This document shows, piece by piece, positions 5,815 to 6,055 of a DNA stretch of 6,055 bases. The DNA is taken from the NCBI GenBank assembly GCA_021788675.1, contig JAJYKI010000046.1, positions 1-6,055 on the forward strand, written 5' to 3'. A model generated the notes under the pieces. That model was not told the origin of the DNA and searched no databases. It saw nothing but the letters and a program-made list of their open reading frames with translations. Position numbers and translations under genes: made by a program. Source of the stretch: a bacterium (GTDB taxonomy: Bacteria > Patescibacteriota > Saccharimonadia > Saccharimonadales > UBA4665). How positions within the stretch are numbered: position 1 is the first letter of the stretch; each line of letters opens with the position of its first letter.

Positions 5815-6055
5815 GAAACGGATGTAATCGGCGGGATATAAGTTGAGCTAGTAGCTGGCTGGGACTGAACTGGAGCCGATAATGTCGGGGCGGCTGAAGC
5901 CTGGGCACCAGAACCGACATTGCTACCGACTGAAGCTGATTGACTATTGGGCGTGGCTAGCGGTGTGGGCTGTGCTGCTGCGGAGTGCTGTATAGAAGCT
6001 CTATTTTCATAGGCCAGAATTGTCGGCACCGACCGGGCAAGATCAAGCACCATAA
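5811..6055 (-). CDS. Low-complexity Ser/Ala/Pro/Gln-rich protein, probably partial at its 5' end
   Basis: The frame is open from the window edge to a TGA at 5813-5811 that overlaps the apbE start. An ATG lies at 6053-6051, but only 2 nt precede it here, so I cannot tell whether it is the true start or an internal methionine. The 80 visible residues begin with a moderately hydrophobic stretch (VLDLARSVPTILAYENRA) and continue as about 60 residues dominated by Ser, Ala, Pro, Gln and Thr. That composition fits an extracytoplasmic linker or disordered tail. As the gene directly before apbE it could encode a redox protein flavinylated by ApbE. However, no FMN-binding domain and no proper flavinylation motif is present in the visible part, so no function is assigned. 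Confidence 0.6.
   Translation of the reverse strand, partial: MVLDLARSVPTILAYENRASIQHSAAAQPTPLATPNSQSASVGSNVGSGAQASAAPTLSAPVQSQPATSSTYIPPITSVS

Noticed and set aside
5811..6053. Flavinylation motif in the low-complexity protein (SGAQAS)
   Set aside because: It resembles the [S/T]GA[S/T]x[S/T] core only loosely; Gln stands where Thr/Ser is needed, and no surrounding FMN-binding domain is visible.
1..6055. Alternative genetic code with TGA read as glycine
   Set aside because: No gene has an internal TGA, and three genes end with TGA in tight overlaps with the next start, as expected under the standard code.
1..6055. tRNA, rRNA, CRISPR array or insertion sequence
   Set aside because: I saw no repeat-spacer pattern, no transposase frame and no recognisable RNA gene; nearly all bases are accounted for by protein genes.

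Overview
All supported genes lie on the minus strand, so the window is best read from base 6055 down to base 1. Gene content and protein sequences point to a Candidate Phyla Radiation (Patescibacteria) bacterium, most likely Saccharibacteria/TM7. The main reasons are a short pilin with the YITSSG signature, a PrgI-type protein, a separate small protein before VirB4, and a VirB4 of the 'AxSGxGKSY' type. TGA is used as a real stop in three of the genes and does not occur inside any of them, so the standard code applies; this argues against the TGA=Gly lineages Gracilibacteria and Absconditabacteria. The lineage is inferred from sequence character, not from a marker gene.

Region 1 (6055 to 4253) is a tightly packed redox operon. 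It begins with the end of a protein with a Ser/Ala/Pro/Gln/Thr-rich tail, whose start may lie outside the window. That gene overlaps by 4 nt the gene for ApbE, the FAD:protein FMN transferase that attaches FMN covalently to protein Thr/Ser residues. apbE in turn overlaps a gene for a five-helix membrane protein with two pairs of histidines suited to two b-type hemes (ferric-reductase-like transmembrane domain). Together they suggest a short transmembrane electron path: heme membrane protein to a flavinylated acceptor matured by ApbE. The acceptor itself is not visible here.

Region 2 (4252 to 4076) is the only substantial non-coding stretch (177 nt). It holds a long imperfect inverted repeat just after the redox genes, an AT-rich section, a perfect TATAAT -10 box and a good Shine-Dalgarno sequence for the next gene.

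Region 3 (4075 to 1) is a type IV secretion (conjugation-type) operon. In order it encodes a signal-peptide-bearing two-helix pilin, a polytopic VirB6/TrbL-like channel protein, a PrgI-family inner-membrane protein, a soluble TraC-like/VirB4-N-like protein, and the VirB4 ATPase, which is cut by the window edge right after its Walker B motif. Genes are spaced by -38 (or -17) to +5 nt, so they are probably co-transcribed and translationally coupled. VirB4 supplies energy, VirB6 and PrgI form the membrane channel, and the pilin forms a surface or channel fibre. The coupling ATPase VirD4, the rest of VirB4 and any relaxase would lie beyond base 1 or elsewhere. The most striking observation is that the VirB6-like protein carries at its N-terminus a pilin-like module clearly homologous to the separate pilin encoded just upstream.
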